From Bartonella sp. M0283 (GTDB lineage: Bacteria; Pseudomonadota; Alphaproteobacteria; Rhizobiales; Rhizobiaceae), in the NCBI RefSeq assembly GCF_016100455.1, contig NZ_JACFSK010000001.1, positions 1,178,001 to 1,242,000 on the forward strand: DNA of 64,000 bases, given 5' to 3'. Of this stretch, positions 28,944-37,883 are shown in pieces. The notes beneath the pieces are model-generated. The model did no database searches. It worked only from the letters and a program-made list of their open reading frames with translations, and was not told where the DNA came from. Position 1 is the first letter of the stretch, and every line of letters begins with the position of its first letter. The translations under genes and the position numbers were made by a program.

Positions 28944-29519
28944 TTACGATTGATTTAATTTATTCAATTGCCCGATTTGTACTTGATAATTTTCCAACCG
29001 CTGAATTAATGGTTTGAACACTTCGGCTAATGTTTTCTCAATATTCGTTAGCCGCGTTTCAACTGTTTTCAGCCTTCTTCCTCCAGAACCTTGATATTTC
29101 AGCCTATTTAACACCAGAGAGTCTTCCACGAGCGTTTCTATTTATTTGCCGATCAATTTTTCCCTATCTCGCGTCCTCAGGGCGTTCTCTGTGACTTTCT
29201 TTATGGTTCCGGCATGTTCAGGTGAATACGGGTTGGCCCACTGATTTTCTGAATTCAGCACATTTTGCAGAGGATAGAAAAACTTTTGCCAATTTGGCGG
29301 CGCAATATTTTTACGGTTTGCCAGTTGTTAGTTCCGTCCGCGTCGTCACAAAATGCAATTCTATGCGGCCGCCTTCGGTGTGTTGATGCCGAACTTATAA
29401 ATAACGTATTGGTCTGGCTTCAAACCAGCAAAAGCGGCCTTTTCAAACTCGTCCATGACCTGTTCTTGCTGTTCTGGTGTCAGTACGCTATCGGATGTCC
29501 TGCCTCCCCTCTCCTTCAT
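28944..29519 (-). pseudogene. MobA-type plasmid relaxase, degraded (two frameshifts and a stop)
   Basis: Minus-strand fragments add up to the middle and end of a MobA/MbeA-like relaxase. In order they read LTPEQQEQVMDEFEKAAFAG ... LKPDQYVIYK; after a frameshift near 29390, RHQHTEGGRIELHFVTTRTE ... LTTGK; after a second shift near 29312, NIAPPNWQKFFYPLQNVLNS ... ENQWANPYSPEHAG; then an in-frame TAA at about 29148 and a coiled-coil tail, VETRLTNIEKTLAEVF, to the end at 28944. The N-terminal catalytic region is missing or too degraded to read. It shows that a mobilizable plasmid integrated here and decayed. The homology is by recognition of conserved segments only. Confidence 0.7.
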
Positions 29520-29959
29520 TAAGGAACTTTTTCACCCGAATTGGCTTTCTAGTATTATATGGTTTTAATGGAATCAAAAACGTCTATCCGCTTGCACATA
29601 ATTTCATGGGCAGAGATTTTCATTCCACTTTGTAAAATCGACTTAATGGTGCAGTGAAGTACCACTCGTACCTTTTACATGCACAATGTGCCAAAATCGG
29701 CCTTGATCCATTGTTGAATTACCGTTCGGATTGATTTTTGGTTGTTTGCGCTCACTGAACGATTGAGGAGCTATAAAGCCGAATTTTGCATTTCTATGAA
29801 TGCGTTGCCAATTAAACACCGGAGAGGTGTTAAAATTGGGCGCCTTTAGCAAAAAACGTTGTTTTATTAGATTCCCCCTCGAAGTCGGGGTGGAATAGTC
29901 ATTTCAGCTATGTTTTAGTAAAACCTTCTAAAAAAAGTAAAGAAAACATCTTCACATTT
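29520..29959. other. Degraded region between the relaxase remnant and rirA
   Basis: 440 bases with no intact gene. A minus-strand frame at 29643-29852 and short segments before 29520 may be parts of the decayed element, including the lost relaxase N-terminus, but nothing can be named. Its upper end adjoins the rirA promoter. Confidence 0.45.
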
Positions 29960-29976
29960 TTAAGAATCGTTCTAAA
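29960..29976. promoter_or_regulatory. Irr-type iron-control box (ICE) at the rirA promoter
   Basis: TTAAGAA-TCG-TTCTAAA is a 7-3-7 interrupted palindrome with 6 of 7 positions paired. It matches the published shape of the rhizobial Irr box (TTTAGAA-N3-TTCTAAA). It lies 35 bases before the rirA start and overlaps a likely -10 element (TAAATTAT), so binding would block transcription. A smaller inverted repeat, AGAGA-GATG-TCTCT, follows at 29982-29995. Confidence 0.68.
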
Positions 29977-30011
29977 TTATAGAGAGATGTCTCTAACAGA
30001 AAGGAATGGAA

Positions 30012-30479
30012 ATGCGGCTCACAAAACAGACGAATTACGCCATCCGGATGTTGATGTATTGCGCTGCTAACGAAGGAGAGTTGAGCCGCGTACCGGAAAT
30101 TGCCAAAGCCTATTCGGTTTCCGAACTGTTTTTGTTCAAAATTCTTCATCCACTGGTCGAAGCCGGATTAATGCAAACCGTGCGTGGACGTAATGGCGGC
30201 GTTAAGCTTGCCAAGCCGGCTGACGAGATTTTTGTTTCCGACGTTGTGAAAGTTACAGAAGAAAATTTTGCAATGGCGGAGTGCTTTGAAAGTGGTGCCA
30301 TTGAATGTCCGTTGGTAAATTCGTGCGGCCTCAATGCAACATTGAGCAAGGCTTTAAAAGCTTTTTTCGACGTGCTGAAAGCAACTTCCATTGCCGATTT
30401 GCAAAGACCAACGTTCAGGGAACGTCTCGGTATCCATGAGCATGATGCACATGATGAAAACGCGAAAGTTTTGAACTAA
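30012..30479 (+). CDS. rirA: Rrf2-family iron-responsive regulator RirA
   Basis: Iron-sulphur transcriptional repressor of iron-uptake genes in the Rhizobiales. The 155-residue protein starts MRLTKQTNYAIRMLMYCAAN, typical of RirA, followed by a winged helix-turn-helix whose recognition segment is VSELFLFKILHPLVEAG and wing TVRGRNGGV. Three cysteines that ligate the cluster are at C91, C99 and C105 (ECFESGAIECPLVNSC). The second ATG (30012) is chosen because AAGGA lies six bases before it; the first is at 30006. An Irr-type box covers the promoter. A ferric-reductase-like gene lies 3 kb away. Confidence 0.93.
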   Translation: MRLTKQTNYAIRMLMYCAANEGELSRVPEIAKAYSVSELFLFKILHPLVEAGLMQTVRGRNGGVKLAKPADEIFVSDVVKVTEENFAMAECFESGAIECPLVNSCGLNATLSKALKAFFDVLKATSIADLQRPTFRERLGIHEHDAHDENAKVLN

Positions 30480-30532
30480 TATCCCAGTCGGAATTCACGT
30501 TATAATTTCATGTTTTGTTGTTATAATCAATT

Positions 30533-31786
30533 TTGAAGGGGCGCATCATATCCAACGCAGCCATCATATTAGCCGCTGGCAGGGGTGAACGCATTGGTTC
30601 GCCTGAAAACGGCCCCAAACAATATCGACCGCTTGGCGGTCACGCAGTCATTTTTCACACGCTTAAGCGTTTTCTTGATAGCGGGTTATTTTCGGCCATC
30701 ATACTTGTTATCCATCGCGATGACGAAAAGCTTTGTCATAAAGCAATTGGCGATTTAGCGAACCATATTACGATTGTTCATGGTGGAAGTACACGCCAGA
30801 TATCGACCCTTTGTGGTTTACGCGCATTGAATAGTCTCGCTGAAGACAAAAAGCCTCAATATGTATTTATTCATGACGGTGCACGACCTTTTGTTTCACG
30901 TTCGCTTTTGGAACGAATAGATAATGCGCTATCGCAGGATTTCGGGATTTTACCTGCTGTAGCAGTCTCCGATACACTCAAACGTGCCGATGATAAGGGT
31001 ATAGTTGTCGAGACAGTGCCGCGCGATCATCTCTTCGGGGCGCAAACGCCACAAGCATTCCCTTTTTTAAAAATTTTAAAATTGCATGAAGAAGCCGCGA
31101 AACTCGGATTAACCGGTTTTACCGACGATTGCGCCTTGGCGGAATGGGCGGGGTTCGGTATAAAGCTTGTGGCTGGCAGCAGTGAAAACATGAAAATAAC
31201 CTGGCCTGCCGATCTTGCTATTGCCGAATTGCGTATGAAAAAGGAAGCCATGACAAATCAGGAAAACCAGACCCCCGCTTCTTTCCAATTTCCGGATGTT
31301 CGCACCGGTAACGGATATGATGTTCATCCATTCGAACCGGGCGACGGAGTGACACTTTGCGGCGTAAAAATCGCTTATGAAAAGAAATTGAGCGGCCATT
31401 CGGATGCCGACGTTGCTCTTCACGCTTTGACTGATGCATTGCTTGCCACACGGGGCGCCGGAGATATCGGTACACATTTTCCTCCTTCGGACCCGCAATG
31501 GAAGGGTGTCTCGTCCGATATTTTTGTGCGTCATGCTGTATCCATTATAAAAGAATCCAAAGGGCGCATTGCCAATGTGGATATTACGTTGATTGCAGAA
31601 GCGCCGAAGGTTGGTCCACACAGAAAAGAAATGACCGAAAAACTCATGGATATGCTTGGTATTTCCGCCGACCGTATTTCGGTCAAAGCCACGACCAACG
31701 AAAAATTGGGATTTGTCGGGCGCAAAGAAGGAATTGCTGCAATCGCAACTGCGACAGTTATCTATCCGGGGAGTGTTCCAGAATGA
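30533..31786 (+). CDS. ispDF: Bifunctional IspDF isoprenoid enzyme
   Basis: Fusion of two enzymes of the MEP isoprenoid pathway. Residues about 8-235 are IspD (2-C-methyl-D-erythritol 4-phosphate cytidylyltransferase; [31 protein letters not shown]). Residues about 258-417 are IspF (2,4-cyclodiphosphate synthase; [15 protein letters not shown], metal site [16 protein letters not shown]). The start is odd: no ATG or GTG fits. The TTG at 30533 lacks an upstream ribosome-binding site, while GAAGGGG at 30535-30541 would best serve an ATC or ATA at 30545-30550. The stop overlaps the cinA start (ATGA). Confidence 0.95.
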   Translation: MKGRIISNAAIILAAGRGERIGSPENGPKQYRPLGGHAVIFHTLKRFLDSGLFSAIILVIHRDDEKLCHKAIGDLANHITIVHGGSTRQISTLCGLRALNSLAEDKKPQYVFIHDGARPFVSRSLLERIDNALSQDFGILPAVAVSDTLKRADDKGIVVETVPRDHLFGAQTPQAFPFLKILKLHEEAAKLGLTGFTDDCALAEWAGFGIKLVAGSSENMKITWPADLAIAELRMKKEAMTNQENQTPASFQFPDVRTGNGYDVHPFEPGDGVTLCGVKIAYEKKLSGHSDADVALHALTDALLATRGAGDIGTHFPPSDPQWKGVSSDIFVRHAVSIIKESKGRIANVDITLIAEAPKVGPHRKEMTEKLMDMLGISADRISVKATTNEKLGFVGRKEGIAAIATATVIYPGSVPE

Positions 31787-32277
31787 CACTTATTGCTGAA
31801 GCCAAGGCAAAAAAAGTTCTTGAAGCCTGCCGTTTACACCATTTGAAACTGGCAACTGTGGAATCCTGCACGGGCGGCCTGATCATCGGCAGCCTGACCG
31901 ACATTGCAGGGTCATCCGACGTTGTGGAATGTGGTTTCATTACCTATTCGAACGAAGCAAAAAATAGGCTTGTCGGTGTTCCTTCCGATATGATCAAAAC
32001 ATTTGGTGCTGTGTCGAAAGAAGTCGCTATTGCAATGGCCGAAGGCGGTGTCAAACATTCAGGTGCCGATATTGCTGTTTCGGTTACAGGGGTTGCGGGT
32101 CCGGGTGGCGGCAGTGCCGAAAAGCCGGTGGGGCTTGTCCACATGGCTGTTGCTTTGACAAATAAGCCGACACTTCATTTTGAAGCCCGATTTGGCGATC
32201 TTGGTCGCGAAAACGTTCGTCATGCGACTGTTGAACGGGCATTGGACCTTGTTCTAGAAGCGATCAACAAAGCTTAG
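31783..32277 (+). CDS. CinA C-terminal domain protein (nicotinamide-nucleotide amidohydrolase type)
   Basis: A 164-residue stand-alone CinA-C protein, related to PncC, which deamidates nicotinamide mononucleotide in pyridine-nucleotide recycling. Family signatures are [21 protein letters not shown] near the N-terminus (split: [18 protein letters not shown]), [14 protein letters not shown], and [20 protein letters not shown] (93-112 region) with the glycine-rich loop. The ATG overlaps the ispDF stop by four bases, so the two are translationally coupled. The N-terminal CinA domain found in longer versions is absent, as in PncC. Confidence 0.9.
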   Translation: MTLIAEAKAKKVLEACRLHHLKLATVESCTGGLIIGSLTDIAGSSDVVECGFITYSNEAKNRLVGVPSDMIKTFGAVSKEVAIAMAEGGVKHSGADIAVSVTGVAGPGGGSAEKPVGLVHMAVALTNKPTLHFEARFGDLGRENVRHATVERALDLVLEAINKA

Positions 32278-32702
32278 CCTTATGATGATTGCTGCACGTT
32301 ACTCCCACTAAGCGGCCAGTGCGATTTCAGTCTGGTACGGAAATCACTACCTTCCTTAGCTTTAATCGCAGTTTGCGATGGAGATTGACTTCAGACCACC
32401 GGTTATGGTCAAAGCTCCTCGGGGAATTTAAACCGGACCGGAGGAGATCAAATAACGGTTCTTAATCAAGCTTGGCGAAATCTATATTTGTCGCCAATTT
32501 TTTCGCCCGCAACATTATGCTATTAGGCGCTCTCCCCTCTGACATAAGTTAAAGTTTTTCAGATTTAATACAGGCAATCTTGATAGTGCCTTAAAATCGG
32601 CATGAAGAGCGCGGCCTTGAATTATCCGATTTAAAGGCGTTCATGAGCAAGTTTGCCCCCGTTCCGACGATAAAATTGTACAACCTTTTGGAGCTATTGA
32701 AC
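32278..32702. other. Intergenic region between cinA and the ferric-reductase-like gene
   Basis: 425 bases between convergent genes. No gene is supported. A 40-codon open stretch on the plus strand (about 32590-32720) lacks a start and a recognisable family; it could be a gene remnant. Confidence 0.45.
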
Positions 32703-34055
32703 CTATCGCAGTTGAAATAATTCCCGATGAAAATGCTGACGGGCAAAGCCACTTTTAACCATGTCATCTTCCAGCGTTTCACCGAATTTTATAGGCCCGC
32801 AAAACCAAATTGATGATTGTTTCCAGTTCACAAATAGCTGCCTTAACAAGGATCCATTAAACCTTCCCTCTTCAGGCGTTAGCCAAATTTTCAATCTGAT
32901 ACCAGCCGATTGCGCCAATTCGACAAGCTTTTGTTTCTCGCTTTCACTAATCGTTTGAGTGACATAAACAAAGTCTATTTGCGCTTTATTGTTTTTCTTT
33001 GATGAAGCCAACTCGTCAAGTTTTGCAAGAAATGGCGTAATTCCTATGCCTGCACCAATCCATATTTGTTCGGGTGATTTGTCGTCGCTAAAACAAAACT
33101 TTCCGTAAGGCCCGTCAATGCGCGCTTTCCTGCCGGTTAGATTCAGTTTAACGAGCTTATCGGTATAGTCTCCCAAACCTTTAACGAAAAACGTCAAAAA
33201 GGGTTTTTGCGGATTCCAATGGGACGCTATTGTGAAAGGATGTGCACCTTCTCCTTTATCCAATGTAACAAATGCAAATTGTCCACTTTTGTGACCGGCC
33301 CAATTATTGGAAACTTTTAAAGTCAGGCGTACTGCATCATTGGCTTTATCAATCGCATAGTCCGTGACCGTCGCCGCGATATGATGGCCAAAGCCGAACC
33401 GTTTGAGCAAAACTGTAATTGCAGCAATGACCCCAAAAATTGATGAAACACCTACCAGCAAACCGAATGGCTCGCCCCAGTAGGAAAATTTTGTCAACAC
33501 AACCGCATGAAACACTAAAACAAGATATACCGCTGCAAAAATTGTATGGACATGAGCAAAAAACCGGTAAGGAATAAGCTTTATCAACGCAACAAGACAC
33601 AAAACAACCGCTATATAAAAAGCCCATTCCCCGAAAAATTCTGCATTTTTTCTAAATGCAGAGAAAACATATTCAAGCCCGACTTTTTGAGGCAAATTGG
33701 CTATATCGACATGTTGATGAACAGGCTTTACGAGCCACCCCCAGCCGACGGCCCATTTTGTTCCTTTAGCAAGGAGAAAATGGATAACAGCGGTAACAAG
33801 TGCGGTAATGCCAAGCCATTTATGAAGCCGATAGGCTTTATCAAGCCCTCCCAATGCATCATCTATCACTCTAAGACGACAGGCAATTACCACGTCCATA
33901 CTCATTGCGACAAAAGCAAGAAGACCGGTGAGTTGGATGGCTTCCCGCCTGAAAGCAAAATAACCATCTTTGATGCCGTAAAATTCGCCGGTTGCCAACC
34001 AGACCGCGATACAAATGAAAATGAATACAAAATACGAAATCTTCAAGTTTCTCAT
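32703..34055 (-). CDS. Ferric-reductase-like transmembrane flavocytochrome
   Basis: A 450-residue membrane oxidoreductase. The N-terminal half has about six hydrophobic helices with paired histidines in YRLHKWLG, AVIHFLLA, FAHVHTIFA and VFHAVVL, the haem-binding pattern of ferric reductase/NOX-type domains. The C-terminal half is a ferredoxin-reductase module: FAD-binding HPFTIASHW, GPYGKF, and NAD(P)-binding IGAGIGITPFL and WFCGP. It would pass electrons from NAD(P)H across the inner membrane, possibly to ferric iron. The ATG at 34055 is preferred over an adjacent TTG. Three kilobases from rirA, it could be iron-regulated, but no clear box was found. Confidence 0.87.
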   Translation of the reverse strand: MRNLKISYFVFIFICIAVWLATGEFYGIKDGYFAFRREAIQLTGLLAFVAMSMDVVIACRLRVIDDALGGLDKAYRLHKWLGITALVTAVIHFLLAKGTKWAVGWGWLVKPVHQHVDIANLPQKVGLEYVFSAFRKNAEFFGEWAFYIAVVLCLVALIKLIPYRFFAHVHTIFAAVYLVLVFHAVVLTKFSYWGEPFGLLVGVSSIFGVIAAITVLLKRFGFGHHIAATVTDYAIDKANDAVRLTLKVSNNWAGHKSGQFAFVTLDKGEGAHPFTIASHWNPQKPFLTFFVKGLGDYTDKLVKLNLTGRKARIDGPYGKFCFSDDKSPEQIWIGAGIGITPFLAKLDELASSKKNNKAQIDFVYVTQTISESEKQKLVELAQSAGIRLKIWLTPEEGRFNGSLLRQLFVNWKQSSIWFCGPIKFGETLEDDMVKSGFARQHFHRELFQLR

Positions 34056-34180
34056 CAAGAGCCATAACCTGTCTTCTGTTTTTCATCAGAAAATAGAATG
34101 GAATTGATAAAATTAAAACTTAAACTTATTTAATATATTGATTTCATTAAACTTTATAATTTTTGTCCAGTTTAAAACCA

Positions 34181-34205
34181 CATTTTGAAAACTGCTTTCA
34201 AAATG
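34181..34205. repeat. 10-base inverted repeat between ratA and the reductase gene
   Basis: CATTTTGAAA (34181-34190) pairs perfectly with TTTCAAAATG (34196-34205) around ACTGC. On the minus strand it lies 41 bases after ratA and about 125 bases before the reductase start. T residues follow on the plus strand only, so it may be a weak ratA terminator or an operator for the reductase gene. Confidence 0.5.
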
Positions 34206-34245
34206 TTTTTTAAATCAGATGGCAAACTTCGTGATTAAACCGTCT

Positions 34246-34707
34246 TCAGGCCTCTGCCGCCCCGTAAATCTTGTCTGCCCGCATCTCGAAAGCTTCGGTA
34301 AAACGCTTGAATGCTATATCGAACATAGCGCCCATAAGCATGCCAAGCATCCGGCTTTTAAACTCGTAATCAATATAGAATTCAACTTCGCATGACTTGC
34401 CATCTTCAAGGGGCTTGAATATCCAGCGGTTTTCAAGGTAGCGGAATGGCCCGTCAATATAACGAACATCAATACGCCGCTCTTCTTTATCCAAAAGAAC
34501 CTGCGTTGTGAAAGTTTCCCTGATCATTTTATAGCCAACTGTCATATCGGCAGTAAGCAGCGTTTTATTTCCTCTCTCTTCGCTCGAGCGAACGTTGAGG
34601 GATTCACACATGGGCAAAAATTCCGGATATCGTTTAACATCCGAAACGAGATTGAACATCTCGAGATCGGTATGCTGAACTTTCCGCTGGGTATTAAATT
34701 TTGGCAT
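34246..34707 (-). CDS. RatA/COQ10 family START-domain protein
   Basis: A 153-residue polyketide-cyclase/START-domain protein. The conserved elements are an N-terminal MPKFNTQRKVQHTDLEMFNL-type strand and helix, DVKRYPEFLPMCESLNV, and the C-terminal helix FDIAFKRFTEAFEMRADKIYG. In eukaryotes and alphaproteobacteria the family (COQ10) binds ubiquinone and assists respiration; in enterobacteria the relative RatA was described as a ribosome-association toxin. The position after lipA in the pdh operon favours the quinone-binding role. It starts 3 bases after the lipA stop. Confidence 0.9.
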   Translation of the reverse strand: MPKFNTQRKVQHTDLEMFNLVSDVKRYPEFLPMCESLNVRSSEERGNKTLLTADMTVGYKMIRETFTTQVLLDKEERRIDVRYIDGPFRYLENRWIFKPLEDGKSCEVEFYIDYEFKSRMLGMLMGAMFDIAFKRFTEAFEMRADKIYGAAEA

Positions 34708-34710
34708 TCT

Positions 34711-35679
34711 TTATCCGCGTTGATGGGCCAGCTTTTCTGCCCGCGCTTTTCTCAGTGCTTCAAAATCCTCGCCCGCATGGTGTGATGAACGGGTTAGCGG
34801 ACTTGAAGACATATGAAGGAAACCCTTGGTTTTGCCGATAATGGCATAGGATTTGAATTCTTCCGGCGTAACAAAGCGGATAACAGGATGATGTTTACGC
34901 GTCGGCTGCAAATATTGGCCAATGGTCATAAAATCAACATCGGCCGAACGCAAATCGTCCATCAATTGAAGAACTTCATTCCGTTCTTCACCAAGTCCGA
35001 CCATAATACCGGACTTTGTAAAGATCGATGGATCAAGCTCCTTGACCCGCTGCAATAATCTGATCGAATGGAAATAGCGCGCACCCGGACGCACTGTCAG
35101 GTACTTTGACGGTACGGTTTCGAGATTATGGTTAAATACATCCGGCTTGGCCGCAACCACAGTTTCAAGAGCACCCTCTTTATGACGAAAATCAGGTGTG
35201 AGAATTTCAATGGTCGTACCAGGTGACTTTCTTCTGATTGCATGAATGACATCGGCATAATGCTGTGCACCACCATCAGGAAGATCATCGCGATCAACAG
35301 AAGTGATCACCACATGTTTAAGTGCCATTTGTTTGACTGCATCCGCAACGCGTTCAGGTTCATCCTTATCGACAGGAAGAGGTATACCGGTTGCAACATT
35401 ACAAAAGGCACATGCACGGGTGCATATTGCACCCAAAATCATAAAACTTGCGTGCCTTTGCGTCCAGCATTCGCCAACATTCGGGCATCCAGCTTCTTCG
35501 CAAACTGTCACCAGATTGTTGTCACGCACAATATGACGGGTTTCGGCATATTGTCCACGCAATGACGGCGCTTTCACCCTAATCCAATCAGGCTTTTTTA
35601 AAACCTCTGAATCCGGTCGATTGGCTTTTTCCGGATGCCGGACCCGTTTCTGCGATAAAGTGTCAACAACGGTAACCAT
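34711..35679 (-). CDS. lipA: Lipoyl synthase
   Basis: Radical-SAM enzyme that inserts two sulphurs into octanoyl groups on lipoyl domains. The 322-residue protein has both clusters: the auxiliary [4Fe-4S] ligands C60-x4-C65-x5-C71 and the radical-SAM motif C86-x3-C90-x2-C93. The C-terminal [14 protein letters not shown] segment supplies the conserved R-S-S serine ligand. It lies 73 bases after lpdA in the pyruvate dehydrogenase cluster, whose E2 and E1-beta lipoyl domains are its likely substrates. lipB is not in the window. Confidence 0.98.
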   Translation of the reverse strand: MVTVVDTLSQKRVRHPEKANRPDSEVLKKPDWIRVKAPSLRGQYAETRHIVRDNNLVTVCEEAGCPNVGECWTQRHASFMILGAICTRACAFCNVATGIPLPVDKDEPERVADAVKQMALKHVVITSVDRDDLPDGGAQHYADVIHAIRRKSPGTTIEILTPDFRHKEGALETVVAAKPDVFNHNLETVPSKYLTVRPGARYFHSIRLLQRVKELDPSIFTKSGIMVGLGEERNEVLQLMDDLRSADVDFMTIGQYLQPTRKHHPVIRFVTPEEFKSYAIIGKTKGFLHMSSSPLTRSSHHAGEDFEALRKARAEKLAHQRG

Positions 35680-35752
35680 TTAGTACCTCACGCTCTTTCT
35701 CCCCTCATATGGAGTATAAGCAACAAGAATGCAATTCACTTCTTGATGTTCG

Positions 35753-37225
35753 TCAGGCGTTCAAAACCTGCCCATAAGCATCAAGGACACTTTCCTTCAT
35801 CATTTCCGAAAGCGTCGGATGAGGAAAGACTGTATGCATCAGCTCTTCTTCTGTGGTTTCAAGATTCATCGCAACCACAAAGCCTTCAATCAGTTCGGTT
35901 ACTTCTGCACCGACCATATGTGCACCAAGCAACTGGCCTGTTTTTCTGTCAAATATGGTTTTGACGATACCCTGATCCTCTCCCATGGCAATTGCCTTGC
36001 CGTTTGCAGAAAACGAAAAATGCCCGACCCTTATGTCATAGCCCGCCGCCTTGGCTTTGGCTTCGGTCAATCCGACGGAAGCAACTTGCGGCGTGCAATA
36101 GGTGCAACCGGGAATCTTTCTCTTGTCCAAAGGTTCAGCTGTCTCAAGGCCGGCAATATGCTCGACGCAGATCACACCTTCTTCCTCGGCTTTGTGGGCA
36201 AGCATAGGAGCACCTGCAACATCACCAATTGCATAAATGCCTGACACATTGGTGCGTCCCCATTCGTCAATTATGACACAACCGCGTTCAGTTTTGACAC
36301 CTAATGCTTCAAGCCCGATATTTTCTATATTGCCTTGTACACCTACCGCAGAAATCAGACGATCCGCAGTAACGGTCTCGGTTTTGCCATTTATATCAAT
36401 GTGGGCTGTCACAGAATTGGACGTCTTCTCTATTTTCGAGACTTTCGCTTCGGTGAGAATCCGGATGCCTTTTTTCTCCAATTGCTTACGTGCAAATGCA
36501 GAAATCTCCGCGTCTTCAACAGGCATAATTTGCGGCATCATTTCCACAACTGTGACTTCCGCACCCATATCACGATAAAAGGAAGCAAATTCTATTCCGA
36601 TAGCGCCCGACCCCATAACGACGATGGATTTCGGCATAGTTTCAGGAACCATTGCTTCAAAATAGGTCCAAACCAGTTTCCCGTCCGGTTCGATACCCGG
36701 CAATGTACGCGGACGCGCGCCGGTTGCCACAATAATATGCTTGGCCTGATATGTCCCCTCGCCCAAAGTACCCTTCGGAATCGGGTTTTGTGGCTGCATA
36801 ATTTTTTTGGTGATTTTGCCAACGACAATTTCACCAAGACCAGCGCCGGAAGCTGCCTTAGTGAGCTTTGCCTCACCCCAGATAATGTCGATCTTGTTTT
36901 TTTTCATCAAATAGCCGACACCGCCGTTAAGACGGGCAGAAACAGTACGTGAGCGTTGCACGACATCCTTGATGTCTGCTTCAATCGAACCATTGAGTTT
37001 CAGGCCGTAATCTTTTGCATGTTCGCTAAAATGTTTGATTTCTGCTGTTCTAAGCAGCGCTTTTGTCGGAATACATCCCCAATTCAGGCAAATACCACCA
37101 AGGTGTTCGCGTTCGACAATAGCGGTCTTGAAGCCCAATTGAGCAGAACGGATTGCTGTAACATATCCGCCAGGGCCAGAGCCTATAACAATAACATCAT
37201 ATGAATTTGCCAATTTTTCCTCCAT
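35753..37225 (-). CDS. lpdA: Dihydrolipoyl dehydrogenase (E3)
   Basis: FAD enzyme that reoxidises dihydrolipoyl groups of the 2-oxoacid dehydrogenases. FAD-binding IGSGPGGYVTAIRSA is at residues 14-28, the redox disulphide is C46-x4-C51 in GGICLNWGCIPTKALL, the NAD-binding motif is GSGAIGIEFASFY, and the C-terminal active-site histidine is in HTVFPHPTLSE. The 490-residue length is slightly above standard because of an insert after IMQPQNPIPKG. It belongs to the pdh operon and lacks an N-terminal lipoyl domain. Confidence 0.96.
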   Translation of the reverse strand: MEEKLANSYDVIVIGSGPGGYVTAIRSAQLGFKTAIVEREHLGGICLNWGCIPTKALLRTAEIKHFSEHAKDYGLKLNGSIEADIKDVVQRSRTVSARLNGGVGYLMKKNKIDIIWGEAKLTKAASGAGLGEIVVGKITKKIMQPQNPIPKGTLGEGTYQAKHIIVATGARPRTLPGIEPDGKLVWTYFEAMVPETMPKSIVVMGSGAIGIEFASFYRDMGAEVTVVEMMPQIMPVEDAEISAFARKQLEKKGIRILTEAKVSKIEKTSNSVTAHIDINGKTETVTADRLISAVGVQGNIENIGLEALGVKTERGCVIIDEWGRTNVSGIYAIGDVAGAPMLAHKAEEEGVICVEHIAGLETAEPLDKRKIPGCTYCTPQVASVGLTEAKAKAAGYDIRVGHFSFSANGKAIAMGEDQGIVKTIFDRKTGQLLGAHMVGAEVTELIEGFVVAMNLETTEEELMHTVFPHPTLSEMMKESVLDAYGQVLNA

Positions 37226-37239
37226 GGGGAAAGATAGAA

Positions 37240-37881
37240 CTAAAGGCCGAGAACGACATGCACCAATGGTTGAAGCCCTTTGCCAATTGCTTTTGTGTTG
37301 TTTTCGTCAAGATGAACGCCATCTAGCGGTGACGCGACTGCGACAGATGCAGCATCGAAGAAGGCACATTCCATCTCGTCAGCAAGATCCGAATAAAAAA
37401 TCGACAGCTTTTTGGATTCTCCAATAGCACCACTGAAACGCTCGCCACTTAAAGGATGGATGGTCTCCGCCAGATGGGGCGGAGAAACAATAATAATTTC
37501 CGGCGGTTCGGTCTGCGACATATAAGGATAGGAACGGACAATATTGATAAGCCGTTTCATACCCAAACTTGCTGCAATAGCAGAACCCGCAACAAATTTT
37601 TTCAAGTCATTGGTGCCCAGCATCATGATCACCAGATCAAGAGGCTGTCTCGAGCCCAGGACTGTCGGAAGGATTGCTGCGCCATTCCGGTCGTCGATTG
37701 AAGTTTTATCATCAAAACAGGTTGTGCGGCCGCACAATGCCTCCTCGACAACTTCAATCGCGCCGTTAAATTTCTGTTCCAGCACACGTGGCCAACGAAT
37801 TTCGTTGGTGTAACGTGTTTGGTTTATCGGATTTAATCCCCATGTCAGGGAATCTCCATAAGCCAGAACAGTTTTTTCCAT
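37240..37881 (-). CDS. SGNH/GDSL-family hydrolase in the pdh operon
   Basis: A 213-residue serine esterase of the SGNH group. Block I is AYGDSLTWG with nucleophile S11, block III is MMLGTNDL with the oxyanion asparagine, and block V is DGVHLDENN with the D-x2-H catalytic pair. No signal peptide is present, so it is cytosolic. It sits between pdhC (2-base gap) and lpdA (14-base gap), so it is co-expressed with pyruvate dehydrogenase, yet no role in that pathway is known to me. Esterase, thioesterase or deacylase activity are all possible. Confidence 0.9.
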   Translation of the reverse strand: MEKTVLAYGDSLTWGLNPINQTRYTNEIRWPRVLEQKFNGAIEVVEEALCGRTTCFDDKTSIDDRNGAAILPTVLGSRQPLDLVIMMLGTNDLKKFVAGSAIAASLGMKRLINIVRSYPYMSQTEPPEIIIVSPPHLAETIHPLSGERFSGAIGESKKLSIFYSDLADEMECAFFDAASVAVASPLDGVHLDENNTKAIGKGLQPLVHVVLGL

Positions 37882-37883
37882 TA

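Noticed and set aside
29643..29852. 69-codon minus-strand frame near the relaxase remnant
   Set aside because: Some resemblance to mobile-element fragments was considered, but no motif could be named and the start is not supported.
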